NCBI GenBank assembly: GCA_947487155.1
Contig: CANKVS010000002.1
Coordinates: 1 to 64,000 of the forward strand
DNA from: an uncultured Flaviramulus sp.
GTDB lineage: Bacteria > Bacteroidota > Bacteroidia > Flavobacteriales > Flavobacteriaceae
DNA length: 64,000 nt
Direction: 5' to 3'
Below the pieces are notes generated by a model. The model searched no databases. It had not been told where the DNA came from and saw only the letters and a list, made by a program, of their open reading frames with translations. The position numbers and the translations under genes are program-made. Positions within the stretch are counted from its first letter, which is position 1; the number at the start of each line of letters is the position of its first letter. Shown piece by piece: positions 33,049-42,498 of the stretch.

Positions 33049-33831
33049 CTATTTAATTTTTAATTGGAATTGTTGAAGGGTTTCATCTGCGTAAATATAC
33101 AAGCTTTCGTTGGTTACAAAAAACTGTTTTATTAACAAATTTGGTAGTTTTATAGGAATAATATTATCTGTATTTTTTTTCAAATAGAATAAGGTGTTGT
33201 CTTTTTTTAAAATAACATCGCCGTTATTTTCTGCTATTGATGTATAGCCAATATTCTTTATTTTTTTAAAGAGACTTCCAAAATAATTGTAAACATAAAG
33301 CTGCTCTTTTGTAAGTAGCCAACAGTAATTATAATTACTTTTTACATCTAAAACAGCGCTTTTAACGGGTAGAGTTTGTGCTCGTGTTGTGTTAGCTTTA
33401 TAATCGTATACCTCTAACTGACGTGTATCTTGATTAAAGAGCCAAAGTGTATTGTCGTGCCCAGTAGATACATGCGATATGCTTCTGTATGGTTGTGTGT
33501 CATTAAAATCTATTTTAAATATTTCAGACAATCTATTATCTAAAATCACAACCGTATTAAAATCGTTATAAAACAGATTTATTTTTAAAGGATTAAATGT
33601 GTTTGCAGACGTTATTTGCCCTAGTTGAATGTTGTTATAGGTGAATTCTATATGATTGCGTTTGGTAGTAAAAACATTATTATCGCTTATTTGAAAAGGT
33701 GTTTCAAAATTATTTAACCCAATAATTGCTTTGGTGTGTATTTTGGTTTTTTTTACAAAAATGGTTTCAATATGCTCTTGGGAGACAATTGAAAAGGGTA
33801 AAAGAAGCAATAAATAAAAAAGAAATTTCAT
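33049..33831 (-). CDS. Exported protein of unknown function
   Basis: 260 aa. Signal peptide MKFLFYLLLLLPFSIVSQ; the rest is beta-rich with repeated aromatic-ended strands (FNTVVILDNRLSEIFKIDF, HDNTLWLFNQDTRQLEVYDY, NYCWLLTKEQLYVYNYFG, NESLYIYADETLQQFQLKIK), which suggests a small beta-propeller-like fold. No family name recognised. It sits between the response regulator (34 bases) and the kinase gene (4 bases). Widely conserved neighbours of dNK in this order would point to a housekeeping role, but that cannot be tested here. Confidence 0.6.
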   Translation of the reverse strand: MKFLFYLLLLLPFSIVSQEHIETIFVKKTKIHTKAIIGLNNFETPFQISDNNVFTTKRNHIEFTYNNIQLGQITSANTFNPLKINLFYNDFNTVVILDNRLSEIFKIDFNDTQPYRSISHVSTGHDNTLWLFNQDTRQLEVYDYKANTTRAQTLPVKSAVLDVKSNYNYCWLLTKEQLYVYNYFGSLFKKIKNIGYTSIAENNGDVILKKDNTLFYLKKNTDNIIPIKLPNLLIKQFFVTNESLYIYADETLQQFQLKIK

Positions 33832-33865
33832 TGTAGCTTGAAAAATACAAAAATCAAACCAGTTT

Positions 33866-34549
33866 TCAGCAAATTAATTTATACCCAAATCCGCGAACAT
33901 TTATAATTTGAATACTATCGTCTCTATTTAACTTTTTTCTTAGTTTAGTAATAAAAACATCCATACTTCTTGCCGAGAAAAAATCATCATTTCCCCAAAG
34001 TTTATTTAAAATTATCGATCTATCTAAAACGGCATTTTTATTTTTAATTAAATGAAATAATAAATGTGCTTCGCGATGTGTTAATTGCATGCTGTCTTCA
34101 TTTTTAAATTGAAGATTTTGTTTTGGAAAATTAAAAGTATAAGCTCCAATATTTAATATTTCTGATGTTTTTTGAAGCTTCGTTCGGTTAAGCAAATTGT
34201 TTATGCGAACAATGAGCTCTTCCATACTAAATGGTTTTTTTAAATAGTCGTTTCCGCCAATGGTAAAACCTTCAACCACATCTTGCGTTTGCGATTTAGC
34301 AGTTAAAAATATAATAGGAATAGTATCGTTTTCCATTCTAATTTCTTTAGCTAAAGTAAATCCGTCTTTTTTAGGCATCATAACGTCTAGTACCAATAAT
34401 TCGGGATGGTTTTGCTTATAAATTTCAAAAGCGTTTTCTCCATTTTCGCATAGTAAAACTTGAAAGCCTCTAGTTTCTAGACTTTCTTTAATTATTTGGC
34501 CTAATGCTGGTTCGTCTTCGGCTAAAAGTATAGTGGTTAGTTTACTCAT
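33866..34549 (-). CDS. OmpR-family response regulator
   Basis: 227 aa. Receiver domain with E11-D12, phospho-acceptor Asp55 (LLVLDVMMPKKDG) and the switch Lys in DYLKKPFS, followed by a winged-helix trans_reg_C domain (LTHREAHLLFHLIKNKNAVLDRSIILNKLWG ... MDVFITKLRKKL ... GFGYKLI). It resembles RprY-type regulators of Bacteroidota. The start overlaps the histidine kinase stop by 8 bases, so the pair is translationally coupled. Likely targets are the repeats at 36094-36120. Confidence 0.92.
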   Translation of the reverse strand: MSKLTTILLAEDEPALGQIIKESLETRGFQVLLCENGENAFEIYKQNHPELLVLDVMMPKKDGFTLAKEIRMENDTIPIIFLTAKSQTQDVVEGFTIGGNDYLKKPFSMEELIVRINNLLNRTKLQKTSEILNIGAYTFNFPKQNLQFKNEDSMQLTHREAHLLFHLIKNKNAVLDRSIILNKLWGNDDFFSARSMDVFITKLRKKLNRDDSIQIINVRGFGYKLIC

Positions 34550-36053
34550 TAGGTAAAGACATTTTAAAAGTTGTTGTATTGTTTTCTAGATCTAAATGAA
34601 TAGTGCCACCATGTTTTTCAGTAATTTTTTTAGCATAATATAAACCAATTCCAAAACCTTTTACATCGTGAGTATTGCCTTTTGGAATGCGATAAAATTT
34701 TTCGAATACCTTATCTTTATTTGCTTTTGTTAGCGAATTACCATCATCTGAAATAGAAATAGTAAAAGCAATTGCGTTTTGAGATAAATTAATATTAATT
34801 GTATTTCCACCATATTTTATGGCGTTATCTAAAATGTTATTTATTGCATTTTCTAAATGAAAAACGTCAATATTAGCAGTTGTTTTATTGGAAGTTGTGG
34901 TGTAGTTTATTGATTTTTCAGTTTGCATTTTATGTTTTTCAACTAGTGTTTGCAATATATCTGCAATATTATAATTGTCTTTTTTAAGTCTTAAACTATC
35001 GCTATTTAAAGATGCGGTTTCAAGAAGTTTTTCAACCATTACATTGAGTTTAGATAATTGGTTGTTAGATATGTCTAAATACGTTTTAGTCTTCTCTTTG
35101 TTATCAATTACATTAAAGTTTTTAATGCTTTCTATAGCAACACCAATAGTTGCAATGGGGGTTTTAAACTCGTGGGTAATATTGCTAATTAAATCGTTTT
35201 TTATTTCGACTAATTGTTTTTGATTTTTTATAATTTTTAAAAGATATAATAAACAACTAATAACAGCCAAAATAAGTAATGCAGATATTAAAAGACTTGA
35301 AAGTATACGCTTTAAAATAATTTTGGTATCATTAGAAAAATGAATTTCTAAAACACTATTTTTAGGTAAAAAAGCAGATTTAGATGTAACACGCAACGGC
35401 GTTTGTTTAATGTTGTTATTAATGCTGTTATGTATTTTGTTTAGATTGTTTTTGTACGACAGCTTGTAATTAATGTCCAGTGCTTTAGTACGTAATTCAT
35501 CTTTTAAAAACGTGTTTATTTTATCTAATTTTAACGAATCGCTCGTCATAGAAATTAGTACTTTAGATGTTAAGTTTTTAAAGTTTTCTATTTGAGGTGA
35601 GTTAAGTGTAGAGTCGAAATGTTTTTTTAAAATTATTTTGTTACTGTACCATTCTTTTTTGTCGTCATCTACAAATTGATGCTCTATAATGGTGTCTTTT
35701 TCAAAATTTTTAAAAAAAGAAAGCTCATCTTTTAATTGACCATTTATGGTATCTAAATTAGACGATTTGCTAGTAAAGATTTTTATATTTTGCACAAGGC
35801 TATCTATTTTACCTTTATTAGATAAAATACCATCTACAGATTCGGCTTCAAAAGCAAAAGCAAAGGTTTTTGTTTCGGCTAAATTTGCGAAATAAGTTTC
35901 TACAGCGGTATCTAAACTAAGCTGTACATCGTTAATTAATTGTTGTTTGTTTAATAGATAGTTTTTGTAATTCCAATACGCTTGAACCCCAATAGTACCT
36001 ATTATAACAAAAACAATAAGGTATAAAATCCATTTGTACTTTAAGTCGTTCAT
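34542..36053 (-). CDS. Sensor histidine kinase (HisKA type), partner of the OmpR regulator
   Basis: 503 aa. Two membrane spans (WILYLIVFVIIGTIGVQAYW at 8-27 and ILSSLLISALLILAVISCLL at ~250-270) enclose a ~220-residue periplasmic sensor of no named domain. The cytoplasmic part has HisKA with His294 (ISNITHEFKTPIATI) and HATPase_c (ENAINNILDNAIKYGG, SDDGN, GFGIGLYYAKKI). It is divergent from a GLPGLI/TonB operon, separated by only 125 bases, which suggests it controls that operon. The signal is unknown. Confidence 0.92.
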   Translation of the reverse strand: MNDLKYKWILYLIVFVIIGTIGVQAYWNYKNYLLNKQQLINDVQLSLDTAVETYFANLAETKTFAFAFEAESVDGILSNKGKIDSLVQNIKIFTSKSSNLDTINGQLKDELSFFKNFEKDTIIEHQFVDDDKKEWYSNKIILKKHFDSTLNSPQIENFKNLTSKVLISMTSDSLKLDKINTFLKDELRTKALDINYKLSYKNNLNKIHNSINNNIKQTPLRVTSKSAFLPKNSVLEIHFSNDTKIILKRILSSLLISALLILAVISCLLYLLKIIKNQKQLVEIKNDLISNITHEFKTPIATIGVAIESIKNFNVIDNKEKTKTYLDISNNQLSKLNVMVEKLLETASLNSDSLRLKKDNYNIADILQTLVEKHKMQTEKSINYTTTSNKTTANIDVFHLENAINNILDNAIKYGGNTININLSQNAIAFTISISDDGNSLTKANKDKVFEKFYRIPKGNTHDVKGFGIGLYYAKKITEKHGGTIHLDLENNTTTFKMSLPNE

Positions 36054-36093
36054 ACATCAAAAGTAAATGTTAAAAGCAAATAAAACCAATTGC

Positions 36094-36148
36094 TTAACAC
36101 TAGTTAACACTCATTAACTATTATGTTTTAAAAAGAATATCATTTTTG
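36094..36148 (+). promoter_or_regulatory. Three 10-bp-spaced TTAACAC repeats and -7 box
   Basis: TTAACAC (36094-36100), TTAACAC (36104-36110) and TTAACTA (36114-36120) are direct repeats at exactly 10-bp steps, one helical turn, in the divergent region between the histidine kinase and the first GLPGLI gene. A near-consensus -7 sequence (CATTTTTG) is at 36141-36148, so the array lies at or just above -33 for the rightward promoter. Probable binding site of the adjacent OmpR-type regulator (inference). Confidence 0.5.
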
Positions 36149-36178
36149 TGGTGTTAATAATCAAAATCAAATCAAAAA

Positions 36179-37021
36179 ATGAAACAGACCATTATAATCG
36201 TATTTGCTTTCCTATTCATCAACGGATTAGCAGCTCAAGATTTTCAGGGGGTAGCTACTTACAAAACGCATAGAAAGTTAAATATTAAGTTGGATAGCAC
36301 GCAGATGGAAACTGAAATGCATAAACGCATGATGAATATGCTTAAAAAGCAATTTGAAAAAACATACATATTAACGTTTACTAAAAATTCTTCATTATAT
36401 AAAGAAGGCGAGCAGCTTGAAGCGCCGCAACCAGAGGGCATGCAAATGATGTTTGTTAGTACCGATGGATCTGATATTTTATATAAAAATATGAAAGAAA
36501 ACAGGTTTGCTTCTCAAAATGAAGTTTTTGGCAAAAAGTTTTTAGTTAAAGACAGTATAAAAACCTTAGATTGGAAACTTGAAAATGACACTAAAAACAT
36601 AGGAAACTATACCTGCTATAAAGCAACTATGAAACGAGAAATTGAAGTTGTTGAAAGCGGTATAAGTATTAATGGCGATAAAGATTTAGATGCCAGTGCA
36701 GATGAAGAGTCAAAGCTAAAAGAAATTACTATTACTGCTTGGTATACGCCACAAATACCTGTTAATAATGGCCCAGAGAAATATCAAGGATTACCAGGGT
36801 TAATACTTGAAGTTAATGACGGGCAACAAACAATAATTTGTAGTAAAGTGGTGTTGAATCCTGAAAATAAAATAACTATTAAAGAACCAGAAAAAGGCAC
36901 TGTTTTAACTCAAAAAAAGTTTGAAGCTATTATTAATAAAAGGATGCAGGAAGAACAAGAGAGGTACAAACATAATAGAGATGGCGATAGTGAGCGTATT
37001 GAAATTAGAATTGGTGGTTAG
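36179..37021 (+). CDS. GLPGLI family protein 1
   Basis: 280 aa. Signal peptide MKQTIIIVFAFLFINGLAAQ, then the family layout: DFQGVATYKTH, a Met/Lys-rich helical segment (MHKRMMNMLKKQFEKTYILTF), YKNMKENRF, FLVKDSI and the name-giving YQGLPGLILEVNDG near residue 195, preceded by ITAWYTPQIPVN. These exported proteins are encoded with TonB-type receptors across Bacteroidota and have no proven function. It starts an operon with a second copy and a receptor. Confidence 0.88.
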   Translation: MKQTIIIVFAFLFINGLAAQDFQGVATYKTHRKLNIKLDSTQMETEMHKRMMNMLKKQFEKTYILTFTKNSSLYKEGEQLEAPQPEGMQMMFVSTDGSDILYKNMKENRFASQNEVFGKKFLVKDSIKTLDWKLENDTKNIGNYTCYKATMKREIEVVESGISINGDKDLDASADEESKLKEITITAWYTPQIPVNNGPEKYQGLPGLILEVNDGQQTIICSKVVLNPENKITIKEPEKGTVLTQKKFEAIINKRMQEEQERYKHNRDGDSERIEIRIGG

Positions 37022-37112
37022 TGCTAAAAATAACACTTTGTAAATTAAACTTTAGAATGTGTTTTAGGTCTAATTAAGATAAATCTTAATTCCTAACAAA
37101 AACATAATTCTA

Positions 37113-37997
37113 ATGAAATTCAATTGTATCAAACTGCCGTTTATATGTTTTTCACTGTTTTTTTCATTGTCATTATTCGCACAACAAGACTTCCAAGGTA
37201 AAGCGTATTACGTGTCGAAAACCACAATTGATATGCGCATTTTTGGTGGCGGACAAATGAGTGAAGAACGCAAAAAGCAAATTGCTCAACGTATGAAAAG
37301 AATGCTTGAAAAAACATACATTCTTACCTTTAATAAAACGGAATCTATATATAAAGAAGAGGAGGTTTTAGAAGCTCCAGGACAGGGAGGAGGAATGCGC
37401 TTTGGAATGATGTCTAGTTTCACAAACGGCAATCAATATAAAAATGTAAAAGAGCAGGTATTATTGCAAGATCAAGAATTTTTTGGAAAACAATTTTTAA
37501 TTAAAGATGATTTACCACAATTAAAATGGGTTATGGGCAGTGAAACAAAACAGATAGGTAAGTATATGTGTTTTAAGGCTACAACCACAATGGTTTCAAC
37601 CGATTTTGATTTTTCTAGATTTAGAAGACCCCCCAATAGGAATAATGAAAACCCACCAGATTCTAGTAAAAACAAAGAAGTAAAAAGAAAAGACGAAACA
37701 CCAAAAGAAATAGAAGTTGTCGCTTGGTACACTATGCAAATACCCGTTAATCAAGGTCCTGGTGAATATTGGGGGTTACCAGGATTAATTTTAGAAGTAA
37801 ACTCAGGAAGAACAACAATTTTGTGTTCTAAAATTATATTAAATCCAGAAGAGAAAACAACGATAAAAGTGCCATCAAAAGGAAAAGAAGTTACAAAAGA
37901 AGAATACAATAAAATTGTAAAAAAAAAGACCGAAGAAATGCGAGAAAACTTTATGAGAGGACGAAGTTCTGGAGGCGGAAACAGAAGAGGGAGATAA
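37113..37997 (+). CDS. GLPGLI family protein 2
   Basis: 294 aa paralogue of the preceding gene, 91 bases downstream. Signal peptide (FICFSLFFSLSLFAQ), then QDFQGKAYYVSK, KRMLEKTYILTFNKTESIYK, FLIKDDLPQLKW, EVVAWYTMQIPVN and YWGLPGLILEVNSG. It differs from the first by inserts rich in Gly/Arg and Pro (FSRFRRPPNRNNENPP, and a C-terminal RGRSSGGGNRRGR tail). The duplicated pair suggests two related surface partners of the following receptor. Confidence 0.88.
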   Translation: MKFNCIKLPFICFSLFFSLSLFAQQDFQGKAYYVSKTTIDMRIFGGGQMSEERKKQIAQRMKRMLEKTYILTFNKTESIYKEEEVLEAPGQGGGMRFGMMSSFTNGNQYKNVKEQVLLQDQEFFGKQFLIKDDLPQLKWVMGSETKQIGKYMCFKATTTMVSTDFDFSRFRRPPNRNNENPPDSSKNKEVKRKDETPKEIEVVAWYTMQIPVNQGPGEYWGLPGLILEVNSGRTTILCSKIILNPEEKTTIKVPSKGKEVTKEEYNKIVKKKTEEMRENFMRGRSSGGGNRRGR

Positions 37998-38038
37998 TTT
38001 TTTAATCTTAAATCAATCAAAAAACATAGACATAGCGC

Positions 38039-40750
38039 ATGAAATTAATAGTCTCATTACTGCTCCTGTTGACGGTTAATACAATCTTTAGTCAAATTAA
38101 ATTAGAAGGTGTCGTTAAAGATAGCATAGGTACACCGTTAGAACTTGCTAATATAGTTGCCATAAATCAAGAAACAAAGGTCTTAGATTCTTATGGGATT
38201 ACCAATAGCGATGGGCGTTTTAAATTAGATTTAGAAAAGCATACTAACTATAGTATTCAAGTTAGTTATATAGGAATGAAATCGTTAGCCACATCAGTGC
38301 TTACTACCGATAAAAACATTAATAAAAACTTTACATTACAAGTAGATAATGTTTTAGGCAAGGTAGAATTGGTTTACGAAATGCCAGTAACCATTAAAGG
38401 AGATACTATAGTGTATAATGCAGATTCTTTTAAATCTGGAACCGAAAGAAAATTGGGAGATGTATTGAAAAAACTACCAGGAGTTGAAGTTAATGACGAT
38501 GGAGAAATAGAAGTTGAAGGAAAAACGGTTAATAAAGTTATGGTTGAAGGCAAAGATTTTTTTGATGGTGATTCTAAATTGGCCGTAGAGAATATTCCAG
38601 CCAATGCGGTAGATAAAGTAGAGGTGCTTAAAAACTTTGCTGAGGTGGGGCAGTTAAGCGGTGTTACAAATAACCAAGATAACATTGCTATAAATATTAA
38701 ATTAAAAGAAGGAAAGAAGAATTTTTGGTTTGGTAATGTGACTGCTGGTGTTGGAGATTCTGAAAATGAAACACTTTACCTAGCGCAACCAAAACTATTT
38801 TATTATAGCCCTGAATATAGTATAAATGTTATAGGAGATTTAAATAATGTGGGAGAAATAGCATTTACGCGTCGCGATTACTTCAATTTTACTGGAGGGT
38901 TTCGTAACCCAAGCAGTCAAAGCGGAACCAACATTAATTTAGGGAGTAACGGTTTAGGGTTTTTATTGCTTCAAAATAACAGAGCAAAAGACATCAATAC
39001 CAAATTTGGAGCAGCAAATTTTAGCTATTCTCCAAAAAAGACTTTAGATATAAGTGGATTTGCTATTTTTTCAAGTAGCAGAACCACGATTCAGCAGAAT
39101 AAATCTGTAATTTATACAGATCCTGATTTGGGAATTCCAAATGAAGAAACGGAGAATCTTACAGAACAGAGTAGCGATTTAGCAATGTTAAAGTTTAGTG
39201 CAAAATACAAGCCTAATGCTGATAATCAGTTAGATTATGATGTGTTAGCCAGAACATCTAAAGAATCTCAAAATCGACAATTTTTATCATCGGTAATTGG
39301 TAATATCAATCAATTTGAAAATTCAAAACCGTATAGTATAAATCAAGATTTAAAGTATTATTATACGCTAAACGACAAAAATATTTTTGCTTTTGAAGCT
39401 CAACACCTATTACAAGACGAAGATCCTTTTTATAATGCTGTTTTAGAGAATAAAGATAATTATGCTGCTACAGCAAATGCACTTGGTTTAGATACTTTTC
39501 AAGTAGGCTATAATATTGCTCAAGAAAAACGTGTAAAGTCAAATCAATTAGATGCTAAAGTTGATTATTGGAATGTACTTAACTCCAAAAGCAATATTAA
39601 TTTAACATTAGGAACCATTTATAGTAAGCAAGATTTTAATTCAAATATTTTTCAAAATTTAGATAACGGAAGTGAATTTAACCCAACACCAACTATAAAA
39701 GATGGATTAGATACTAACAATATCGCTTATACATTTAACGATGTGTACTTAGGATTTCATTACCGAGTCAAAACAGGTGTTTTTACATTTACGCCAGGGT
39801 TTACAACACATGCATATAGCTCTAAAAACAATCAATTTAATATTAATTATAAGGATAATTTTTTTAGAATATTACCCGATTTTAACATGAGAATGCAGTT
39901 AAAAAAGAGCGAGCAAATATTACTAAATTATGGTATGCGAACACAATTTACTGATGTAAATCAATTAGCAAGAGGGATTGTGTTAAATAACTATAATGCT
40001 GTGTTTTCAGGAAATCAGGAGTTAGAAAGTGCATTAGCTCATAATGTAAGACTCTCTTATTTTAGTTTTAATATGTTTAATTATACTAATGTGAATGCTA
40101 GCATTAATTATAGTAAAACTATAGATAGAATACGAAGCGCTTCAGAGTTTGCATCAGGTAGCGTGGTTAGAGTAAGTTCGCCTTTTAACTCTAATTTTTC
40201 AGATGAATCTGTTAGCGCAAATGGTCGTTTTCAAAGAACTTTTGGTAAGCTAAAAGGATCGTTAGGAGGAAATTTTAGCTACAATAAATTTAATCAAATT
40301 ATTAATAACAGGCCATCAATTAATGAGAATTACAACCATTCATATAGAGCAGAATTAAGTTCTAATTTTAGGAATGCACCTAATTTTGAATTTGGTTATC
40401 GGTATTCGATACAAAATAGCGATCAAGGTTCTAGCAGAACTAAATTTTATACTAAAGCACCTTCTGTAGAGTTTGATGCTTTAATTTTTAAAGCCTTTAC
40501 CTTTAGAACCAATTTTTCGTATAATAATTTTAGCGATGAAGAAAAAACCTTAAACGATTACGAGTTTTGGGATGCCTCATTGGCATACAGAAAAAATAAA
40601 GATAGCAAATGGGAATACGAAATTAAAGCCTCCAATTTGTTAGACACAAAATCGCAAAATCAAAGTTCGTCAAGTGCATTTTCTGTAAGTGCAACTGAGT
40701 ATTTTATACAACCGCGGTTTATTACGTTTAGGTTGCGTTATGAGTTGTAA
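38039..40750 (+). CDS. TonB-dependent receptor-like outer-membrane barrel (GLPGLI partner)
   Basis: 903 aa. Signal peptide MKLIVSLLLLLTVNTIFSQ, a carboxypeptidase-regulatory-like domain (KLEGVVKDSIGTPLELANIV ... VSYIGMKSLA), a plug-like part with the subfamily hallmarks DTIVYNADSFKSGTERKLGDVLKKLPGVEV and VEGKDFFDGDSKLAVENIPANAVDKVEV, then an outer-membrane beta-barrel of the OMP_b-brl_3 type ending FITFRLRYEL. It lies 41 bases after the second GLPGLI gene. It probably transports or displays a ligand together with the GLPGLI proteins. Gene set controlled, by inference, by the divergent two-component system. Confidence 0.88.
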   Translation: MKLIVSLLLLLTVNTIFSQIKLEGVVKDSIGTPLELANIVAINQETKVLDSYGITNSDGRFKLDLEKHTNYSIQVSYIGMKSLATSVLTTDKNINKNFTLQVDNVLGKVELVYEMPVTIKGDTIVYNADSFKSGTERKLGDVLKKLPGVEVNDDGEIEVEGKTVNKVMVEGKDFFDGDSKLAVENIPANAVDKVEVLKNFAEVGQLSGVTNNQDNIAINIKLKEGKKNFWFGNVTAGVGDSENETLYLAQPKLFYYSPEYSINVIGDLNNVGEIAFTRRDYFNFTGGFRNPSSQSGTNINLGSNGLGFLLLQNNRAKDINTKFGAANFSYSPKKTLDISGFAIFSSSRTTIQQNKSVIYTDPDLGIPNEETENLTEQSSDLAMLKFSAKYKPNADNQLDYDVLARTSKESQNRQFLSSVIGNINQFENSKPYSINQDLKYYYTLNDKNIFAFEAQHLLQDEDPFYNAVLENKDNYAATANALGLDTFQVGYNIAQEKRVKSNQLDAKVDYWNVLNSKSNINLTLGTIYSKQDFNSNIFQNLDNGSEFNPTPTIKDGLDTNNIAYTFNDVYLGFHYRVKTGVFTFTPGFTTHAYSSKNNQFNINYKDNFFRILPDFNMRMQLKKSEQILLNYGMRTQFTDVNQLARGIVLNNYNAVFSGNQELESALAHNVRLSYFSFNMFNYTNVNASINYSKTIDRIRSASEFASGSVVRVSSPFNSNFSDESVSANGRFQRTFGKLKGSLGGNFSYNKFNQIINNRPSINENYNHSYRAELSSNFRNAPNFEFGYRYSIQNSDQGSSRTKFYTKAPSVEFDALIFKAFTFRTNFSYNNFSDEEKTLNDYEFWDASLAYRKNKDSKWEYEIKASNLLDTKSQNQSSSSAFSVSATEYFIQPRFITFRLRYEL

Positions 40751-40825
40751 AATCGTTTTAATGTTTTATATCAAAATGGCAAACGAGTATAGAAGAAAAA
40801 TTTTGCTAAGTCAAATAGTCTTAAA

Positions 40826-40855
40826 TAAAAAAGACCACGCTATTAGGTGATCTTC
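40826..40855 (-). terminator. metK terminator
   Basis: Minus-strand stem AAGATCAC / GTGGTCTT (one U-G pair) with an 8-base loop, followed by T6, 25 bases after the metK stop. Confidence 0.75.
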
Positions 40856-40879
40856 TTAGTTTTTTTTAAAAGGTTGTAA

Positions 40880-42133
40880 TTACAATCCAAAAACGTCTTT
40901 TACTTGGTTAACATAATCTAATTTTTCCCAAGTAAACAACTCCACATCTAATGTTTTAGTATCACCGTTTGGTTGTGTAAATGTTTTTGTAACCGTTTTA
41001 TTTGTACGCCCCATGTGTCCGTAAGCCGCAGTTTCACTATACATTGGTGAACGTAATTTTAACCTATCTTCAATAGCTGCTGGACGCATATCAAATAGTT
41101 TTGAAACTTTTTCAGCTATTTCACCATCGGTCATATTAAAAAGGCAAGTACCATAAGTGTCTACAAAAATACCCATAGGTTCTACAACACCAATAGCGTA
41201 ACTCACTTGTACTAAAATTTCATCGGCAACACCAGCAGCAACTAAATTTTTAGCAATATGTCTTGTGGCATAAGCTGCACTTCGGTCTACTTTACTAGGG
41301 TCTTTTCCAGAAAAAGCACCACCACCATGTGCGCCTTTTCCGCCATAAGTATCCACAATAATTTTACGACCTGTAAGTCCTGTGTCTCCATGAGGACCAC
41401 CAATAACAAATTTTCCCGTTGGGTTTATATGGTACGTTATATTATCGTTAAACAAGGCTTGAGTAGCTTCTGGTAATTTAGCAACAACACGTGGTATTAG
41501 TATGTTTACAATATCCTGTCTTATTGTTTCAAGCATGGTTTCATCTTCACCAAAATCGTCATGCTGCGTAGACACTACAATAGCATCAATACGTTGTGGG
41601 ATGTTGTCGTCGCTATACTCAATAGTAACTTGACTTTTAGAATCGGGTCTTAAATACGTAATGTCTTTATTTTCTCGACGTAAATGGGCAAGTTCTTTTA
41701 AAATTCTATGCGATAAATCTAAAGCTAAAGGCATAAAGTTTTCGGTTTCGCGGGTGGCATAACCAAACATCATTCCTTGATCGCCTGCACCTTGTTGCGC
41801 TTTGCTGTCTCTATCTACACCCCTATTTATATCGTCAGACTGTTCATGAATTGCAGAAAGTACACCACAAGAATTTCCATCAAACATGTACTCGCCTTTC
41901 GTATAACCAATTTTGTTAATAGTATCTCTAGCTATTTTCTGAACATCTAAATAGGTGTTCGATTTAACCTCTCCAGCTAAAATAACTTGTCCTGTGGTAA
42001 CAAGCGTTTCGCAAGCTACTTTAGAATCTTTATCAAAAGCTAAAAAATTATCAATTAAAGCATCACTTATCTGATCTGCTACTTTATCTGGATGTCCTTC
42101 AGAAACACTCTCCGAAGTAAATAAATACGCCAT
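40880..42133 (-). CDS. metK: S-adenosylmethionine synthetase
   Basis: 417 aa. Makes SAM from methionine and ATP. Conserved motifs: [15 protein letters not shown] (14-28), [36 protein letters not shown] and [20 protein letters not shown]. The start ATG at 42133 is the usual [17 protein letters not shown]. The leader carries a SAM-II riboswitch (42183-42296) below a perfect -7 promoter element, so expression should fall when SAM is abundant. Confidence 0.96.
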   Translation of the reverse strand: MAYLFTSESVSEGHPDKVADQISDALIDNFLAFDKDSKVACETLVTTGQVILAGEVKSNTYLDVQKIARDTINKIGYTKGEYMFDGNSCGVLSAIHEQSDDINRGVDRDSKAQQGAGDQGMMFGYATRETENFMPLALDLSHRILKELAHLRRENKDITYLRPDSKSQVTIEYSDDNIPQRIDAIVVSTQHDDFGEDETMLETIRQDIVNILIPRVVAKLPEATQALFNDNITYHINPTGKFVIGGPHGDTGLTGRKIIVDTYGGKGAHGGGAFSGKDPSKVDRSAAYATRHIAKNLVAAGVADEILVQVSYAIGVVEPMGIFVDTYGTCLFNMTDGEIAEKVSKLFDMRPAAIEDRLKLRSPMYSETAAYGHMGRTNKTVTKTFTQPNGDTKTLDVELFTWEKLDYVNQVKDVFGL

Positions 42134-42182
42134 ATAATTATATTTAATTTAAAGATTTGACGGATAACGTCTAAGGAAGTTT

Positions 42183-42296
42183 ACACTGCCTTTAGCATTT
42201 TTTATTTTATGCTGAATTTTATTTAGTATCCTTTAAAAAGGTATTGAAACAAGTTCAGTATAAATGAGGTTGCAATCAGTCAAATCTTTCCTCTAT
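42183..42296 (-). ncRNA. SAM-II riboswitch in the metK leader
   Basis: On the minus strand a short P1 stem (AGAGG / CCTCA region: GAGG 42293-42290 with CCTC 42269-42266) encloses AAAGATTTGACTGATTGCAA, which contains the conserved GATTTGA and ATTGCAA of SAM-II aptamers. About 75 bases on, GCTAAAGGCAGTG supplies the conserved GCTAAA. CAGT there can pair with ACTG in the first loop, closing the pseudoknot. The connecting loop is enlarged by an inserted hairpin (CTGAA / TTCAG). The 3' end lies about 50 bases before the metK ATG, so control is probably at translation initiation. Confidence 0.85.
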
Positions 42297-42308
42297 TATT
42301 TGTGTTGG

Positions 42309-42316
42309 CAAAAGTA
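42309..42316 (-). promoter_or_regulatory. metK -7 promoter element
   Basis: TACTTTTG on the minus strand, an exact TAnnTTTG match, with a TTG 18 bases upstream. Transcription would start just before the riboswitch. Confidence 0.65.
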
Positions 42317-42368
42317 AAAAAATAAAAGGAATTGCAATTAATTTTTATTTTTTTTCAAAAGAAATAGG

Positions 42369-42396
42369 TTGTTAAAATTTAATTTTAAATATTTGC
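42369..42396 (+). promoter_or_regulatory. ilv operon promoter
   Basis: TTG (42369-42371), 18 bases, TATTTG (about 42390-42395). The predicted start lies less than ten bases before the leader peptide ATG. This promoter is back-to-back with that of metK. Confidence 0.45.
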
Positions 42397-42405
42397 TCTA
42401 TTAAA

Positions 42406-42468
42406 ATGAAAAAACAAATTTTAAATATCGTTTCTATTATTGTCATTGTGATTATTTCACAACAATAG
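42406..42468 (+). CDS. ilvL: ilv operon leader peptide (attenuator)
   Basis: A 20-codon reading frame: MKKQ then ILNIVSIIVIVII then SQQ. Eleven of 20 residues are branched-chain amino acids (7 Ile, 3 Val, 1 Leu). A terminator hairpin follows 30 bases after the stop and the whole Ile/Val biosynthesis operon comes next. This is the arrangement of a classical ribosome-mediated attenuator: stalling at Ile/Val codons when charged tRNA is scarce should favour an alternative structure (GGAAG at about 42468-42473 can pair with CTTCC of the terminator) and allow read-through. Confidence 0.8.
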   Translation: MKKQILNIVSIIVIVIISQQ

Positions 42469-42498
42469 GAAGCGCTGTATAAAAATTAAATAAATTTA

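Noticed and set aside
33866-36053. Two-component pair as the PhoB/PhoR system for the repeats in region 1
   Set aside because: It lies far away beside a GLPGLI operon and its own region has 10-bp TTAACAC repeats, different in sequence and phase from the 11-bp TAATGTT arrays.
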